Positions 1 through 12,068 of a stretch of 64,000 bases of DNA are shown here, one piece after another. Source of the stretch: Chlorella sorokiniana (Eukaryota; Chlorophyta; Trebouxiophyceae; Chlorellales; Chlorellaceae); NCBI GenBank assembly GCA_025917655.1, contig CP084619.1, positions 2,585,001 through 2,649,000 of the forward strand, read 5' to 3'. The position numbers and the translations under genes are program-made. Below the pieces are notes generated by a model that was given only the letters and a program-made list of their open reading frames with translations, was not told where the DNA came from and did not search any database. The number at the start of each line of letters is the position of its first letter. The stretch's first letter is position 1.

Positions 1-2970
1 GTGATGGGCCTGCGGGGACAGCGAGCGGAATGGCATGGGTTGAGGACACTCGGACGTCACGTGACGAACGCAGCGGCAGAGACCAGCACAGCACAGCAGC
101 AGCAGGCAATTGCAGGATCGTAGCAGGCAGCTGGCTGTGCAGGACGGCCTCAACGCGGTGCCTGCCCCTCACATGAGGCCCACGCTGGAAATTAGGCCCC
201 TGTGGGAGAGCCGGAGCAGGCCGCGGGTGGCAGGTTTCAGAGTCAGAAGCGCGTTTGGCAGGGCTTGCAAGTTAGCCAGAGCCCCCAGGCAGCAAGGGCG
301 AGGGTTGCCAGGAGGCCCGGCAGGGAGCGGCGGCACAGCACAGCACAGCACAGCATGGCTTACATGAGCTCCCCAAAGAAGGGCAGCATGCAGGCCACGA
401 GTGTGACCGCCGCCACGTAGGCGCTGCGGACCAGCAGCCGCAGCACCAGCGGCCGCGGTGGTGAGCGCATCGCACGCCGCAGCGCGGTTTCGATCGAGTC
501 GAAGATGGGCATGGCAAACACCTGGGGGTCATGTGGAAGCGGTTGCTTGGCCGGGAGGGAAGGGACGATGCGCGATGAGCAGCGCTTCCTTGTTCCGCTC
601 CCCCGCCCCCCCCGCCCCCGACACACAGAGAAGCAAAGGAGAACATAGAGCCAATGGTTACCTGCCAGGCAGCCGCCACGTGAGCACCACCATCATGTTC
701 GCCGCCGCCACCAGCCCCGAAGGCTCCTGCAAGTTCAGCAGCACGTCTGGGAGAGAGGAAAGTGGGGGCAGCAGGGTTGGACATGACTGGAAGGGGAATC
801 AGCAGGCAGAGACGCCCTGCCCTCAAGAGCCTGCCGCTCGCAGCCTCCTATCTTCTGCGCATGCCCGCCACCCTTCCCTCTTCCCCCTCTCTGTGCTGCC
901 CAATTCATCCCCACCAACCAGCACAAACCGCCTCTGCTTCGCACCCGAGCTGACGTCCGCACCAAAGGCGGCGTAGCCTGCCACCGCCACGCCGTAGTAG
1001 GCGGCAATGACCACCACGTACGACAGGCCCAGCCCCCGCATCATGGTGGTGACGGTGGGAGGGGGCCGCGCCAGCGTGGCCTGGATCTCCGGCAGCACTG
1101 CCTGGCCTGCAGGAGGGGCACACAAGGGGGGACACAAGAATGCACTGCGTGTAATTGTCGTGTCGAAACGAATCTTCTGGGGCAGCAGTGGCGGTCGTGT
1201 CATGAGAGCCACGAGTTCGCCACGCAGGAAGGAGCGCATGCGCCGGGCCGCAGCAGGCCAGCACAGCACCCGCAGCAGCGGCCCATGTGCCGGTGCTGCA
1301 CCCGCCGCGCACCCCCAAAGGTGAAGGCCACCCCGCCCAGGGCATTGAACACGGAGAAGACGCGGTCGGCGGTGGACAGGCCGTCGTGGGTGGTGTTGGC
1401 GGCGGGGCCGTGCCGCGCGGCATGCACAGCGCTCATCACAGTGGCTATGGTGCAATAGCCGCAGCTCATGAGAGCGCCCAGCAGCGAGATCCACCTGCGC
1501 CAGAGCATATGTGTGCATGTGGTAAGGTTAGGAGGGGTGGGTGGAGATGCATGTGTGTGTGGTGGTGGTGGCGGTGTGGGGAGGCATGAGGCTCAGGAGG
1601 CTTGGGAGGCATGGTGAGGGGCGGGGTGAGGCATTGACCGGTTGCCTCGAGGGAAGCCGCAAGAGAATGAAGGGCAAGCACGCCATCAGCCAGCTGGAGC
1701 ATTGGCTGCAAGGCTGCGCACCAGAGAGAGTGGAAGTCTGGCACCTGGCTCAACAGCAGCTGTACAGCGCCAAAGAGCACAATCCAGCCGGAGATGCCCT
1801 GCGCGAAGGGGAGTTGCGGGGACAGCGCGCCGCCGCGTCGCGCAGGCGCATGCAATGCATCGGGGAGCTCCGGGGTGGGTGTTTGAGGCAGTGGCCCAGG
1901 GGCCCCCTTTCTGCCAGCTCCAGCGCCGGCCCCAACTCTCGCCCCTGCTCACCTCCTGGCAGTCCTTGCCGTTGCAGTCCTCGCTGGCCATGCCCTTCAG
2001 GCTCTGCCCCGCAGTCACTGAGTAAGTGATGCAGAGCCCCGCCATCAGTGTATACTGCACGGTGGCCACCGCGGCGCGGCCGTGGCGGGGCCTGCAGCCG
2101 CGACGACAGGGGATGCTGCAGCTGGGGCATCGCCGCGGGCGTGCGTGTGCTGGCTCAAGCGGCAGGCTGGCCGGGAGGGGCCTCCGGGGCCGCGGGGCGA
2201 GGTGGGCGGGAGGCATGCAGGCAGCAGTAACAAGGTGGAACAAAGGGTGCGCGCGGGGCCAGGCAGGCACACAGTGGGGCCAGGCAAAGTGGGGCATGCA
2301 CCCACGCACCCAGGATGGCAGCTCCCATCTCTCTGTACGTGTTGAGCCGCTCGCCGTTGGGCGCCTCATGCAGTGCCGCCAGCAGGTAGCTTGTGTATAT
2401 GCTGAACCCGCAGAGCAGCGTCAGCAGCAGCAGGCCCGCGGGCCTGCGGCTCAGCGCAGGGCGATGTGTGGGGGGGCAGCGGGACGGGGTGCTGGGGGAG
2501 CAGCAGGCTTGCTTGCAACTCGGCATGCCACGCAGACCGCCAGCTGCACTAACCCCGCATCTCACCATCCTAAAAAGCTGAATGCGTGTGGTAGGCCAAG
2601 CACACCAGCACCCACGACTGCTGTAACCGTGTGGAAGGCGGCATGGTGCCAGCTGGCTGAAGCAGGGGGACGCACATGGGGAGGCGGCTTGCGCGGTGCC
2701 GCCTAGTGCAGCTGAATGCCAGCGCACTTGCCCATGGCCGGGATCTGAGCACAGCCTATGCCTCATGCCAGCTGCATTATTGTGAATACGACCAGGTGTG
2801 GCCAAAATGCGCAGCAGCAGCACCGGCAGCAGCTGGGCGGACGGTCGCACCCGTCGGCTGGTGGTGGGCAGTCTCTAGCTCGAATGATACGGGGCCTTGG
2901 CCGCTGGTTAGGCGATCGAGCTCCCTCTCATATACATCCGCATCGTCGGATGCTTTGAAGTCTAACTGAG
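1..2970 (-). CDS. AAAP-family amino-acid transporter, 3' end outside the window
   Basis: Multi-spanning plasma-membrane permease of the amino acid/auxin permease family, expected to import amino acids with protons. Exons supported by family motifs: 2566-2656 ([18 protein letters not shown]), 2310-2443 ([20 protein letters not shown]), about 1953-2092 ([20 protein letters not shown]), 1722-1798 ([18 protein letters not shown]), 1313-1494 ([16 protein letters not shown]), 945-1106 ([25 protein letters not shown]), 662-746 ([19 protein letters not shown]) and 364-521 ([16 protein letters not shown], ending PFFGEL). The 364-521 exon ends at a GTAAGC donor, so the last helices lie in one or more exons beyond it; an AG at 10-12 could be the next acceptor. 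An acidic N-terminal exon is likely near 2840-2970, but no in-frame ATG was found, so the start is unresolved. One frame break lies in the 662-746 exon. Substrate cannot be told from sequence. Confidence 0.85.
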
Positions 2971-4008
2971 GCGCGCTGAGGTTGAATGGCCAAAGAGAGA
3001 AGTCATCGTGCGCCCATACAGCGCTCCTTTCGATTTACGACATGCGGGCTCAGTGCAGAAGTCATCAGTATTCATTAGCAACAGAAAGCTCTGCTGCTTG
3101 GCGAGCAGTACATCAAAAAAGTACAACAAAAGGAATGGTAAGTCAGTCCATTCATGCCCCCGCGCGTCTCCTTCTTCGTCTTATTCTTCTATGGTGGCGG
3201 CTTATGATAAAAGTGAGTCGGTCGCCTTTCAACTTACTTTGTCAAACCATACTGTTGCTGAACGTCATCAAAGCCATGCAATACATAGAGGGAGCTGTCT
3301 ATGCTGCTGGTTGAAATATACATTTGGAGTTCGCGCATTGCCGATTGATGGCGGCAGTGGCAGAACCCGACAGAAGCCCCCAGCAGGAGAAGGGGCCTCC
3401 ACAAGGTCTGCTGGTTGCCAACAAAGTTGCTTGCAGCACATTCACCCGTCGTTGTACTTCAGAGGACCGACATGCTGAGTGCGCACGGCTGAAAGGATCA
3501 CACAGGCACAGTAAACACGAGGTTGCAACAAACGGCTCGGCGAGGGCAGTCCACGGCTGCTAGTGCACCTTGTGGCAAGCAGGTGCAGGCAGCAGCAGTG
3601 GACAGAGGTGGGTCACGCAACAGAGGACAAGTTCAGTCCCAGTGACTGGCACCTGGGGGCTGATGGGCCCGCAGCCAGAAGAAAAGCACAGAAGGGGGAG
3701 GGGAGGGGTACAGTGCAGGGAGGAGTGGTGCAGCCACCTTAGGAGCAGTGTGCAACAGGTGCAAGTGCAGGCATGGCGGGACAGTGATGAAAGGTTGAAA
3801 GAAAGCTCGATGTCAGGGGCAGGCACTAAGGGAGCGCCAGCCAGTGCATTTCAATGAATTATGGGGGTGTCAAGATCTTGATGTGCTTTTTCTCAAGGGG
3901 AAAGAGAAGTGCAGATGCGCGGAGGATGGTGGCGGCACAAAGGGGAGGGGTCCCAGGCTGGTAACAGGTGCGGAGTGGCGAGGCATGCCCCAAGCGCGCA
4001 CCCGCTGC
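2971..4008. other. Spacer between transporter and expansin-like gene
   Basis: About 1 kb of lower-G+C sequence. It should hold the 5' region of the transporter and the 3' UTR of the expansin-like gene, both on the minus strand. The reading frames in it match no family I know, and no repeat or RNA gene was seen. Confidence 0.5.
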
Positions 4009-5079
4009 TCAGCACAACTTCCTGTTGCGCTTCAGACACTTCTTCCAGCCCTTCTTGCACGGGCACTTGCTCTTCTTGCCGCCCTTCTTGCCGCCCTTCT
4101 TGCTGCCGCCAGAGGAGCCGCCGCTGCAGGAGGTCCAATTCCAGCTGATGCGCTTGCGGTCCCAGCTGTAGCCAGTGCATGCCTTCAGTGCCTGCACAGG
4201 TAAGAGGGGGCGAGCAGCAGCATGAGGCGAAGAGTGCCGAAAAAGTTTGGCTCACTGCGGCAACGCGATCCACAGGGGTTGTAGCAGCCCTCACAAGGCC
4301 CAGGACTACAACAACAACCAAATGCCAGAAGCTGTGTAGTTGTGCGGAGAACTCAAGGACACTGCACCAGCCCACCTCGCTGCTCATGTCCAGGTCACCA
4401 TGGCGGCAACCCATGCACTTGTCCACTATCTTAACGGTGACACAGCCCCGCTGGCCGCACACGCGCGCGCAGTCGCCACACCTGCTCTGCTGGTACTGCA
4501 CCTCATTCATCGAGCCATAATATGTCTCGTAGATACCCAAGTTTTGGCGGATGCCGCAGGCCTGCGAGGGACCCGGCACAGGCAGCACACAGTCAGTCGG
4601 AGGGGCCGTTGGAAAGTTCGCAGCACCGGAAAAGGGACCAACAGATATGGCACAGCTGCTGCTAGCTGAGCTGTGGGGCAGGTGAGTGATTTTTCAGGCG
4701 GGATAGCAATCTTATCGGCGGCTGGCATGTGAGAGGTTTGGGGTGGCTGCGCGCACAAACACCGCCAGCGCACGACACTGGCACTGCTGCCGCTACGACA
4801 GACAAAATCAGCTCCCCCAGAAAATCCTCAGCTGAGTGGAAAAGGCACATTTTGGACCTGTCAAGCTGGGCTATGGCGGACGGCACAATAGGCCTGCTTG
4901 CAGCTCGGTGAAGCAGCGCTCAGCATTGGCATGCAGCAGCTGGGCAGACTCACCCCGCTGCCACGCCCGCCGGCACTGCCATATGCGGTTCCCTCGCCGG
5001 TATAGGCGGAGGCAGAGCTTGCCAGGAACATAAGGCCCGCAAGGATCACCCGCAGCAGGGACAGGGGTGTGAGCTGCAT
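4009..5079 (-). CDS. Secreted expansin-like double-psi beta-barrel protein with Lys/Cys-rich tail
   Basis: Small secreted protein of the expansin/RlpA-like DPBB fold, probably acting on cell-wall polysaccharide without hydrolysis. Three exons join in phase: 4954-5079, 4376-4561, 4009-4191 (126+186+183 nt, 164 aa). Residues 1 to about 25 are a hydrophobic signal peptide ending SSASA. The mature protein begins YTGEGTAYG, then ACGIRQN, then RCGDCARVCGQRGC and VDKCMGCRHGDLDMS, which carry the cysteines and the Asp of the barrel. The C-terminus holds Trp/Cys residues (WNWTSCSGGSSGG) followed by a strongly basic tail (KKGGKKGGKK, CPCKKGWKKC) that is unusual for the family and could bind anionic wall polymers. 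The ATG at 5079 starts the signal peptide. The first intron is 392 bp. The domain assignment is firm; the enzymatic role is inferred. Confidence 0.85.
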
Positions 5080-5687
5080 GTTGAAGGACCTCGAGAAGGC
5101 GAAGGCAGCAGCGGATGTGAAGACGAAGAATCAATCTTTATGATCAAGGAGTAAAGAGGGGAAGGGATGACTATCTATTGATCCGCGGTTTCCAGTCATA
5201 ACCCAGTCGTGCGGACGACTGCTGCATCGGACTGCACCTGGCAGTGCGACGGGGGCGCTCATGACTGACGTGACTCGGTCTGGCTGACTGCGGATTCTCT
5301 AAACCACAAAAGCAGCAATACCATTGGATGAATCTTTGAAGCTCGTGCGCAGGTTGAGCTTGCCAAGAGCACAGGGTAGGACTGGCGTTCCCAGCCAGTA
5401 CAGCTCCTCGCGTGTATTCCCTATCAACAACTACATGTGCTATTAATGAATCCTCATCAACAGCAGAAGGCGTTGGGCAGCATGGATGCGAAGCCGACGG
5501 ATGCCTCAGCAAACCAATCGTTCTGCTGCTTTGCGCACAGAAGTTCAAGTACAGAATCGTGAACAGTTGGGACAGAGGGCGCGCAAACATGGAAGGCGGG
5601 TAGGGTTGGCAAGGCGATGTGTTCCCCCGCCCGTCTTTGCATAGCCAAGCTTATGCGCAGCAAGACATTGAGACACATATTTGTTTG
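5080..5687. other. Spacer upstream of expansin-like gene
   Basis: Relatively A+T-rich for this genome. It lies upstream of the expansin-like gene and probably carries its promoter. No supported gene, repeat or RNA was seen. Confidence 0.45.
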
Positions 5688-6353
5688 CTAGCGCGCATAC
5701 ACTTCCTGGGGAGTCGCTGACCCCCACCCCCTTTGCGCCGCTGAACAAACGGAAGTGAGGCAGGGACCGTCCTCTTCCCCAAGCAACTGCACCTTTGAAA
5801 CTCTGCATAACCTCTTATCCGTGGTTTTCAGTACAACAGTACATGCACAGCTCAGGCTGCACACTGCGCTCTTCCCTTCCGTCGAGTTGCCGGCACCCGC
5901 CGCCGCCAGCCTAGCAAGCCAGGCCCGCGGTGTCCACTGCATCGATTGCTGCCAGGTCCTGCCACAGCCCCGAAGGGCCAGAGCATCAGCCAAGCGGCCC
6001 AGCAGGGGCCTAGCCCAAGCCCTGAGCATCCTGCCGCTGCCCGGCCTACGCTCGAGCACCAACTGCACTAGGGCCATCATTGGGCCTGCCGTCACCGCAG
6101 CCATCACGCACACGACCACCACCAGCTTGACCGCATCGGGGCAGGCCACCAGGCGCGCAATCCACCTGGCCGCCACCGGCGCTGGCGCCGCCGACAGCTG
6201 CGCGCCCAGCAGCCAGCGGGCATGCCACGCCGGAACCACGCCCGCCGCCACCGCCTCGTGCTGGCACGCCAGCGGCAGCCACACCGGTTTGCGGCAGAGG
6301 CAGCAGCGATGGGGGTGCTGGCCGCAGCGGTAGCGCTGCAGCTGCCACATCAT
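5688..6353 (-). CDS. Hypothetical protein with one hydrophobic segment
   Basis: Uninterrupted 221-codon frame on the minus strand starting at two consecutive ATGs (6353). The N-terminus has a cysteine/histidine cluster (CGQHPHRCCLCRKP), and a hydrophobic stretch near the middle (LVVVVCVMAAVTAGPMM) could span a membrane. The rest is Ala/Arg/Leu-rich. I do not recognise a family. It sits head-to-head with the LCAT-like gene about 530 bp away. Long open frames arise by chance at this base composition, so this may be spurious or one exon of a longer gene. Confidence 0.35.
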   Translation of the reverse strand: MMWQLQRYRCGQHPHRCCLCRKPVWLPLACQHEAVAAGVVPAWHARWLLGAQLSAAPAPVAARWIARLVACPDAVKLVVVVCVMAAVTAGPMMALVQLVLERRPGSGRMLRAWARPLLGRLADALALRGCGRTWQQSMQWTPRAWLARLAAAGAGNSTEGKSAVCSLSCACTVVLKTTDKRLCRVSKVQLLGEEDGPCLTSVCSAAQRGWGSATPQEVYAR

Positions 6354-6883
6354 CAAGCAGCTGTTTGGTGGGGGAAGGCAGGCAGGTGAATTGTGAGAGG
6401 AGGGTACTGGCAGGGTCGCCGGCTTGGCTTGCTCGCCGATCACAGCGGGGCAGGGCAATCGTGATCCTGGGCTAGCAACAACCACTTGCCTGGCATGTGC
6501 CAGGCCGCAGCCAGGGGTCCCGCAGGGCGACAGCAGCCAGTCAAAGAGTCCTGCTGGGCCGAGGCCCGCTCCCAGCAGACATTGCAGCGGGGCTCCCCTC
6601 GCTCTCCACCTCCTCAGCAGTCATTGCTGCTGCAAGTGCTGCTGGGTCGGCCCTGGGGAGCACCACAGGGGGCAGAGGGTGCAGCCGAGGCCCCTGCCTT
6701 GGCTGTTTGAGGGCGTGGTAACCTTGTGTGGCTTATGAGGCAACTGCAGCTCGAGCCAATGCCGGGATTCAGGCCTTTGGCAAAGGGAAATGAGCTCAAA
6801 AGCCACAACTGCCAGGTCAGCAAGCACGGCCGTTCTAGGCTGCTTTGCACCATCAGGGAGCCCTGTGCCTGGCTGTCTGGGCC

Positions 6884-9576
6884 ATGGGAGCTTCAGCCTT
6901 GCTGCTGCTGGCGTTGGGTTCAGCCCTGCTGCTGCTCGGAAAGCCTTGGACTGCCTTGCCCGGTCGACCTCCAGGAAGCACCGCCGCACAAGCTCTTCTG
7001 CGGCTGGCAACCACGTGGCGCGCAGGGGGCTGCCGTCGCCCTGCCTTTACGACGCGCGCGCTCACATCGCAGCTGCCAGCCGAACAGTGCTCAGCACCCC
7101 GCCCCAAGCAGCCGGCGTTGGATCAGACGCAGCATGGGAGGAGGCCGTGCACCAGGCGGGGCTGAACCTGTCGGCAGCAAGAGAGCAGCTGGATGTTGCG
7201 GGGCGTCCCCCATCGTCCTCCTCCCGCCGCTGTTTGGCGTGCAGCTGGAGTGGCAGCTGCACCACAAGTGCGCTCGCTGCTGAGGGGTGAGGGTTGAGAG
7301 GGGCAGGTGCTGCCCCTCACAGCATGGCTGAGTGATCGACGCAGTGCCGTCCCAGCATGGCTGCCTGCCTCGCAGGCCCGCAGCACCGCACTTCTGGTGC
7401 CCCCGTGCCACCCGCTGGGGCTGGCGGCGCGCCTGGCTGTCCCTGCGCCAGCTGCTGCCCTGGCACTTTGATTGCTGGGCAGACAGCTTCAGGTGAGGGG
7501 CCCCTGCTGGCCCCTGCTTCTGCCCTGCCGCTGCCGACACCAAGAATGACGAGGACAGCATGCAAGTCGGTGGGAAATCATGCCACTCACCCGCCCTTTC
7601 TTGCTCCTCCCGCCAGGCTGGAGTGTTCCGCTGACGGGCGCCGCTGCCACCCTCCCCCAGGCGTCTCGGTGCGGCCGGTGCCAGGGCTGGACAGCGGGCT
7701 GCGGGTGGCGCCAGGCCGCCAGTTCGAGACGTTTGCCCCATTGGCTGCTGCGCTCCAGAGCCTTGGCTGGCAACCCGGCACTAATCTTCTGGCGCACTTG
7801 TAGATTGGAGGTGTGTGGTTGTTTCAGCTTTGCAGAAGGTGGTGGGTCAAGGGGTGATGCACTTTGGTTTGGTTTTTGGGTGAGTGGGTGTGCCTGACGC
7901 GGGGCTGCACGGCGGCGGCGCAGCAGCCTCGCACGCATTGCAAATATAGCGACGACCAGAAAGCAGGGGTGCCTTGCTGGCCGCCTGCCCAAGCCAGCCG
8001 CAGCTGCCTCCCCCTCTTGCACCCCCAGGCTGGCTCCTACGGACTGGGAGCGGCGCAGCGGCGCCTTTGACGAACTGCGAGAGCAGCTCGAGGCGGCTGC
8101 AACTGAGGCGGGGCGGCCGGCGGTGGTGATCTCCCTCAGGTCTGTGGGCGGCGAACACACGTGCCCCTGTCGGTGTGTCCTGTTCCTTCGTCCCTCAAAA
8201 GCGCTCTGGGCATGCCTTCAGTTGCCTGCGCTGAATGGGAGCGGCGTGCTGCGTGGGCCCCTGCTGCATGCAGCATGGGTGCGCCCTACCTGGCGCTGTT
8301 CATGCGCCGCCACGTGGCCCCAGCCTGGCTGGAGCGCCACCTGGCAGCCCACATCTCGATCTCAGGCACGGCCGCAGCCTGAGCATGCCCTCGTCCTTTC
8401 CTCCACAGTGCCTCAGCATGGGGTGGGCCCGGCTGCTAGCCACCGTGCCCCCTGCTCCTGCTACCCCTGCCCCCCAGGCCACGGCCGCCTTGCATGCACG
8501 CAGGCGCCTGGGGCGGCAGTCTTGGGGCGCCGCTGGCGGCTGTGGCGGGCGCGGAGCGTGTGGCGTATGGGCAGCCGGCACTACAGGCACTGCTGAGAGC
8601 GCTGCCGGTGCTGTCCTGGCTGGCCCCGGCTCCAGCCGTGTTTGGGGATCAGGCAAGCGCCAAGCGCGCTTCACCTCTGCAGCCTGTCAACAAGGCTGCA
8701 TGGTGCAAGGCATTGAACCCGGCTGCTGCCAGACTCGTTTGCGCTGTGCAACGCACCCTGTTCTTCCCTTGTGTGCACATGCTCAGCATGTGCTGGTCTA
8801 CCTTCATCCTCAAGCTCATCTTGCGCAACGCAGGTGCTGGTCAACGACGAGGCCTCCGGCCAGCGCTTCACCGCCGCCCATCTGGGCGCCTGGCTTTCCG
8901 TCAGCGGCGCCCAACAGGCGGCAGCGGTGTGGCGTGCCATCCTCGATCGCACAGAGACGCTGGCGCCACCGCCGCCGCACACCCTGTACTGCCTGTACAG
9001 CACTGGTGCGGCGGCACAACAAATCTGCGCTGCGTGGCACTTGTTGCTGCTCAAGGTGGCCCGCTCGCCCACTATCATGGGTCACCGTTGCTTCTGGTGG
9101 GTGCATTGTCGACAGAAGCAACACCTGACTGCGCAACTGCTTTCAGGCATCGACACACCATCCAGGGTCACGGTGCTGCCGGCTGGAGAAGGGCGGGAGC
9201 GATACGTGGAGCACTACAGGTGAGCCTAGCATGGCTTTCTTATCATTCAGCACACACACTTCTTGCATCGCTTTGCTCTCTGCGATCCGTCTATTCTGGA
9301 AACATAACGGGCCTGTTGTGCGGACGACGCAGCAATGGCGACGGCACCGTCCCGCTACCCAGCCTGGCGGTCTGCGAGGCCTGGCAGCGCACCAGTAGCC
9401 ACTGGAGCAACAACGGTTCAGAGGCTGCGGGGCGCCTGAAGGTGCACGTCAAGCGCTACCCAGGCGTGCGGCATGCCGCCCTCCTAAGGTATGGAGAGGC
9501 GTTTGCCGATGTGCTCCAGGCAGCGGTGACGCTGGCGCTGGCGGACGCTCCACCGCTAGCGGCCAGCAGCGGCTGA
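6884..9576 (+). CDS. LCAT/PDAT-family lipid acyltransferase or phospholipase
   Basis: Member of the lecithin:cholesterol acyltransferase family, which moves or releases acyl chains from phospholipids. The ATG at 6884 opens a hydrophobic signal-anchor. The next segment, ending at 7267, holds PIVLLPPLFGVQLEWQL, the family's N-terminal strand. Phase-consistent exons follow: 7376-7492 (Trp-rich lid, CWADSF), 7617-7799 (GVSVRPVPGLDSG), 8029-8139 (APTDWERR), 8274-8365, 8504-8652 (GAWGGSLGAPL), 8834-9005, 9147-9219, 9333-9576. The nucleophile is the second Ser of SLSMG, formed across the 8139/8274 junction. The acid is Asp of GDGTVPL and the base His of GVRHAAL. Two introns (8366 and 8653) appear to start with GC. 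The junction of the first exon with the strand at about 7205 is unresolved. Homologues include plant LCAT-like phospholipases and PDAT; this one is nearer the LCAT-like group by length. Confidence 0.85.
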
Positions 9577-9707
9577 CCAGCCGGCTGTGGGTGAGCTCAC
9601 AGCGAGCACGTTTCTATTGCACAGCTTAGACCGCATATTAGTTCTGCTAATGAGCTCATGGATGGGTATGTACAAACAATGCAAGCGAGGGTGCTGCAGC
9701 TCTGCGT

Positions 9708-12068
9708 TCAAGCCACTCGGCGCCAGTATGTGACCTGCTTCGCGCTATCGCCCCCTCGGCTGGCGCCGCCACTGGGCAGCCAGGTGCCTTCCTGCTCCAG
9801 CAGCAGCACCTTCAAGGAGACCCTCAGGCGGCTTCCGTGCGCGCTGCAGGCGGGGGCAGCCAAGGGGCACCCAGGGAAGGTGCGGCAGGTGGTGTCGGGA
9901 GGTGAACCACGTCGGACCAGCAATGCGTGCCACGACAGTACTTCCGCCATCAACCGCACAGAATGTGGAGGCCCGACCTGGCGCCTGAAGCGGCGCACCT
10001 CAGCCTGAGCTTGCGCTGGATCATGGCGGGCAGCGGCGGGCCCTGCACTGCCTTGATATTCAAGCTGCCGTCGATCGCCACCGCCAGCTGCACAGGAAGG
10101 GTAGGCAGCAGCGCAGCCCACAGACACATCGCCTTGGTTGGACGCTGTGACTGAAAGCAGACACTCGAACGGCAGCCAGGAGAACCATCCAGGGCATCTG
10201 AGCTGGACGGACGACCAGGAGGCACCCTGGCCGGGGATACGTCACAGGCAGCGCCCCCTACACACACACACACACCTGCGCAGCGGCGGTTCCTGGGCGC
10301 CCGTCCAGGCGCGGCACAGTAGCCAGCGCCCCTGCAGCGGGGTAAGCCTCAGGTGGTCGGCGGATCTGACTGCCGTTGAGCAGCTGGGTGGTCCACGCTA
10401 GCAGCAGCTTGCCGCCCCAGTCGCTGATCTGGACGGGGGGGGCGGGGGAAGGCGGATGAGGGTGAGGGGGCCAGACAAGAGAGGCAGGGAAGCAGCAGGT
10501 TGCAGGGCAGGAATGCGGGCCAGCCTGACGCATCCGCCGGGGCAAGCAGCGCCCGCAGCCGCCGACCCACCTGGAGCTCTCTGGTCTGCTCCCAGGCGGC
10601 GGCCTGCAGCGGCGGCATGCGCAGCAGGGCGTGCACGCCAGCAAGGCCACCCGCGTCGAGGCTCGCGCCGTCGTCGCGCTGCCAGGTGCCCAGCAGGGCG
10701 GGGGGCACCCATAGCACGCGCTCCAGCTGCGGCGCCAGGCTGGCGTCCGCCAGGCTGGCAACCCCGGAAGAGGCGCCGGGCAGGGCTGCATCCGAGGCAC
10801 GCAGGACGTCGCAGCTGAGCCTGGGGGCCACCAAGGCGCCGCCATTGCCGCCATGCAGGGCCAGGAAGGTTCCAGAGCAGGAGCGGGGCGGCTGCAGGGC
10901 GCCAGCGGCCGCCTGACGCCGTCCCTGGAGCCAGGCGGGCGCCACCTCAAGCTCTGCCGCCCCCAGCCCTGGCTCGGCCTCCCCCAGTCGGCACCTGCTG
11001 TGCCTGCGGCGCCTGCTGGCCCTGCTGCGACTGGCGGCGCACGGCGGGGATGGGGAGTGCCGTGGAGCGTCCTGGGCTGAAGACCAGGCGGCGAGCCGTG
11101 GCGTCCTCCTCCTCAGGCGACGCATCGAATAGGTCGGTGCCATCTGGAACCGCCGCCGCCACGTCGCTTGACGCCACAAACCTCTCCTGACGCTGCTGCC
11201 AGTGCGGGGCGGCCTCAGAGTCGGCAGCACTGCTGGTTGCGCCAGAGCTTCTGGCACCGGGCTGCAGCAGGCGGCTGTGTGTGCCGTGCGTGCTGCTGGC
11301 GCTCCCTGGAAACCCCGCAGGGGTGGCTGTGTGGCGGCCAGGGCCAGGCGCGGGCGGCGGCAGCGGCGGCCTGGTGCCGCGAGTCGGCCTGGCGGGCGGG
11401 GCGGTGTCGGGCAGCAGCCCCAGCGGCCGGGATGTGGTTGCGGTGGGCGGCGAGGGGCGCTGCATGCCGCTCGCTGGGCCCACGTTGCACGGTGTGGCTG
11501 TGGACCCGCAGGGTGGGGAGGGTGAGCCCCAGGGCTTGCTGCTGCCGCCCGTCTTGCCGCCCTTCTTAGCAGCCCTGCCAAGCTTGCCTTTCAGCTTCCT
11601 CCAAATCGACGTCAGGCCCTGCCGCAGCATCCCCCTGCCCGACCCTGCTGCTGCCTGGCTGGCGGGCGTGGCTGGGTGAGGGGCTGTCAGGATGGTCGCG
11701 GGCAGCGGCTGAGGCAGACTGCCGGCTGCGGGCAGTGCTGGTGTGGCGGGCGGGTGCAGCCATGTAGCCTGTGGGTCCCAGTTGGCTTGGACTTCAGGTG
11801 GAGTGCAGTGCCAGGAGGCACGGTCTGCCGAGGCTCGACCTGCTGGGTGGCCTGATGAGGTGAGAGGGGGCAAAGTTGGCATGTGGAGTTGCAACGGCGG
11901 CCGGAGCGGAAGAGGAGGAATGCACGGGGCTCTCAAGCCCTGCTGCAGGGACTCACACACGTATAGTGATGAGCTTGCTGCCGTGGAATAGGCAGGGGTG
12001 GTCATCAGCGCCTCCCTCTTTCGGAGGAAGTCCCAGAGCTCGTGGCTGTTGCTCCCCAGCTGCTCCAT
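9708..12068 (-). CDS. Unrecognised large protein with low-complexity middle
   Basis: Minus-strand gene starting at ATG 12068. The first part (to about 10950) reads MEQLGSNSHELWDFLRKR and continues into a Pro/Ser/Gly-rich region with a basic patch (RKLKGKLGRAAKKGG) and an acidic patch (SPEEEDATARR). A second block, about 10575-10990, contains ALHGGNGGALVAPRLS and LERVLWVPPALLGTW. Then come spliced exons with ISDWGGKLLLAWTTQLL (10277-10433) and LPVQLAVAIDGSLNIKAVQG (about 10155 downward), and a C-terminus LRVSLKVLLLEQEG ending at TGA 9708. The C-terminal part looks like a beta-rich globular domain, possibly lipid-binding, but I cannot name a family. The change of frame near 10950-11000 is either an intron or a one-base error at a G5 run. 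Confidence 0.55.

Noticed and set aside
6621-7010. Minus-strand 129-codon frame overlapping the LCAT start
   Set aside because: It overlaps the signal-anchor exon of the LCAT-like gene and has no recognisable motif.
10500-11679. Plus-strand frames across the large unrecognised gene
   Set aside because: The minus strand has consistent splice sites and protein-like exons; the plus frames do not.
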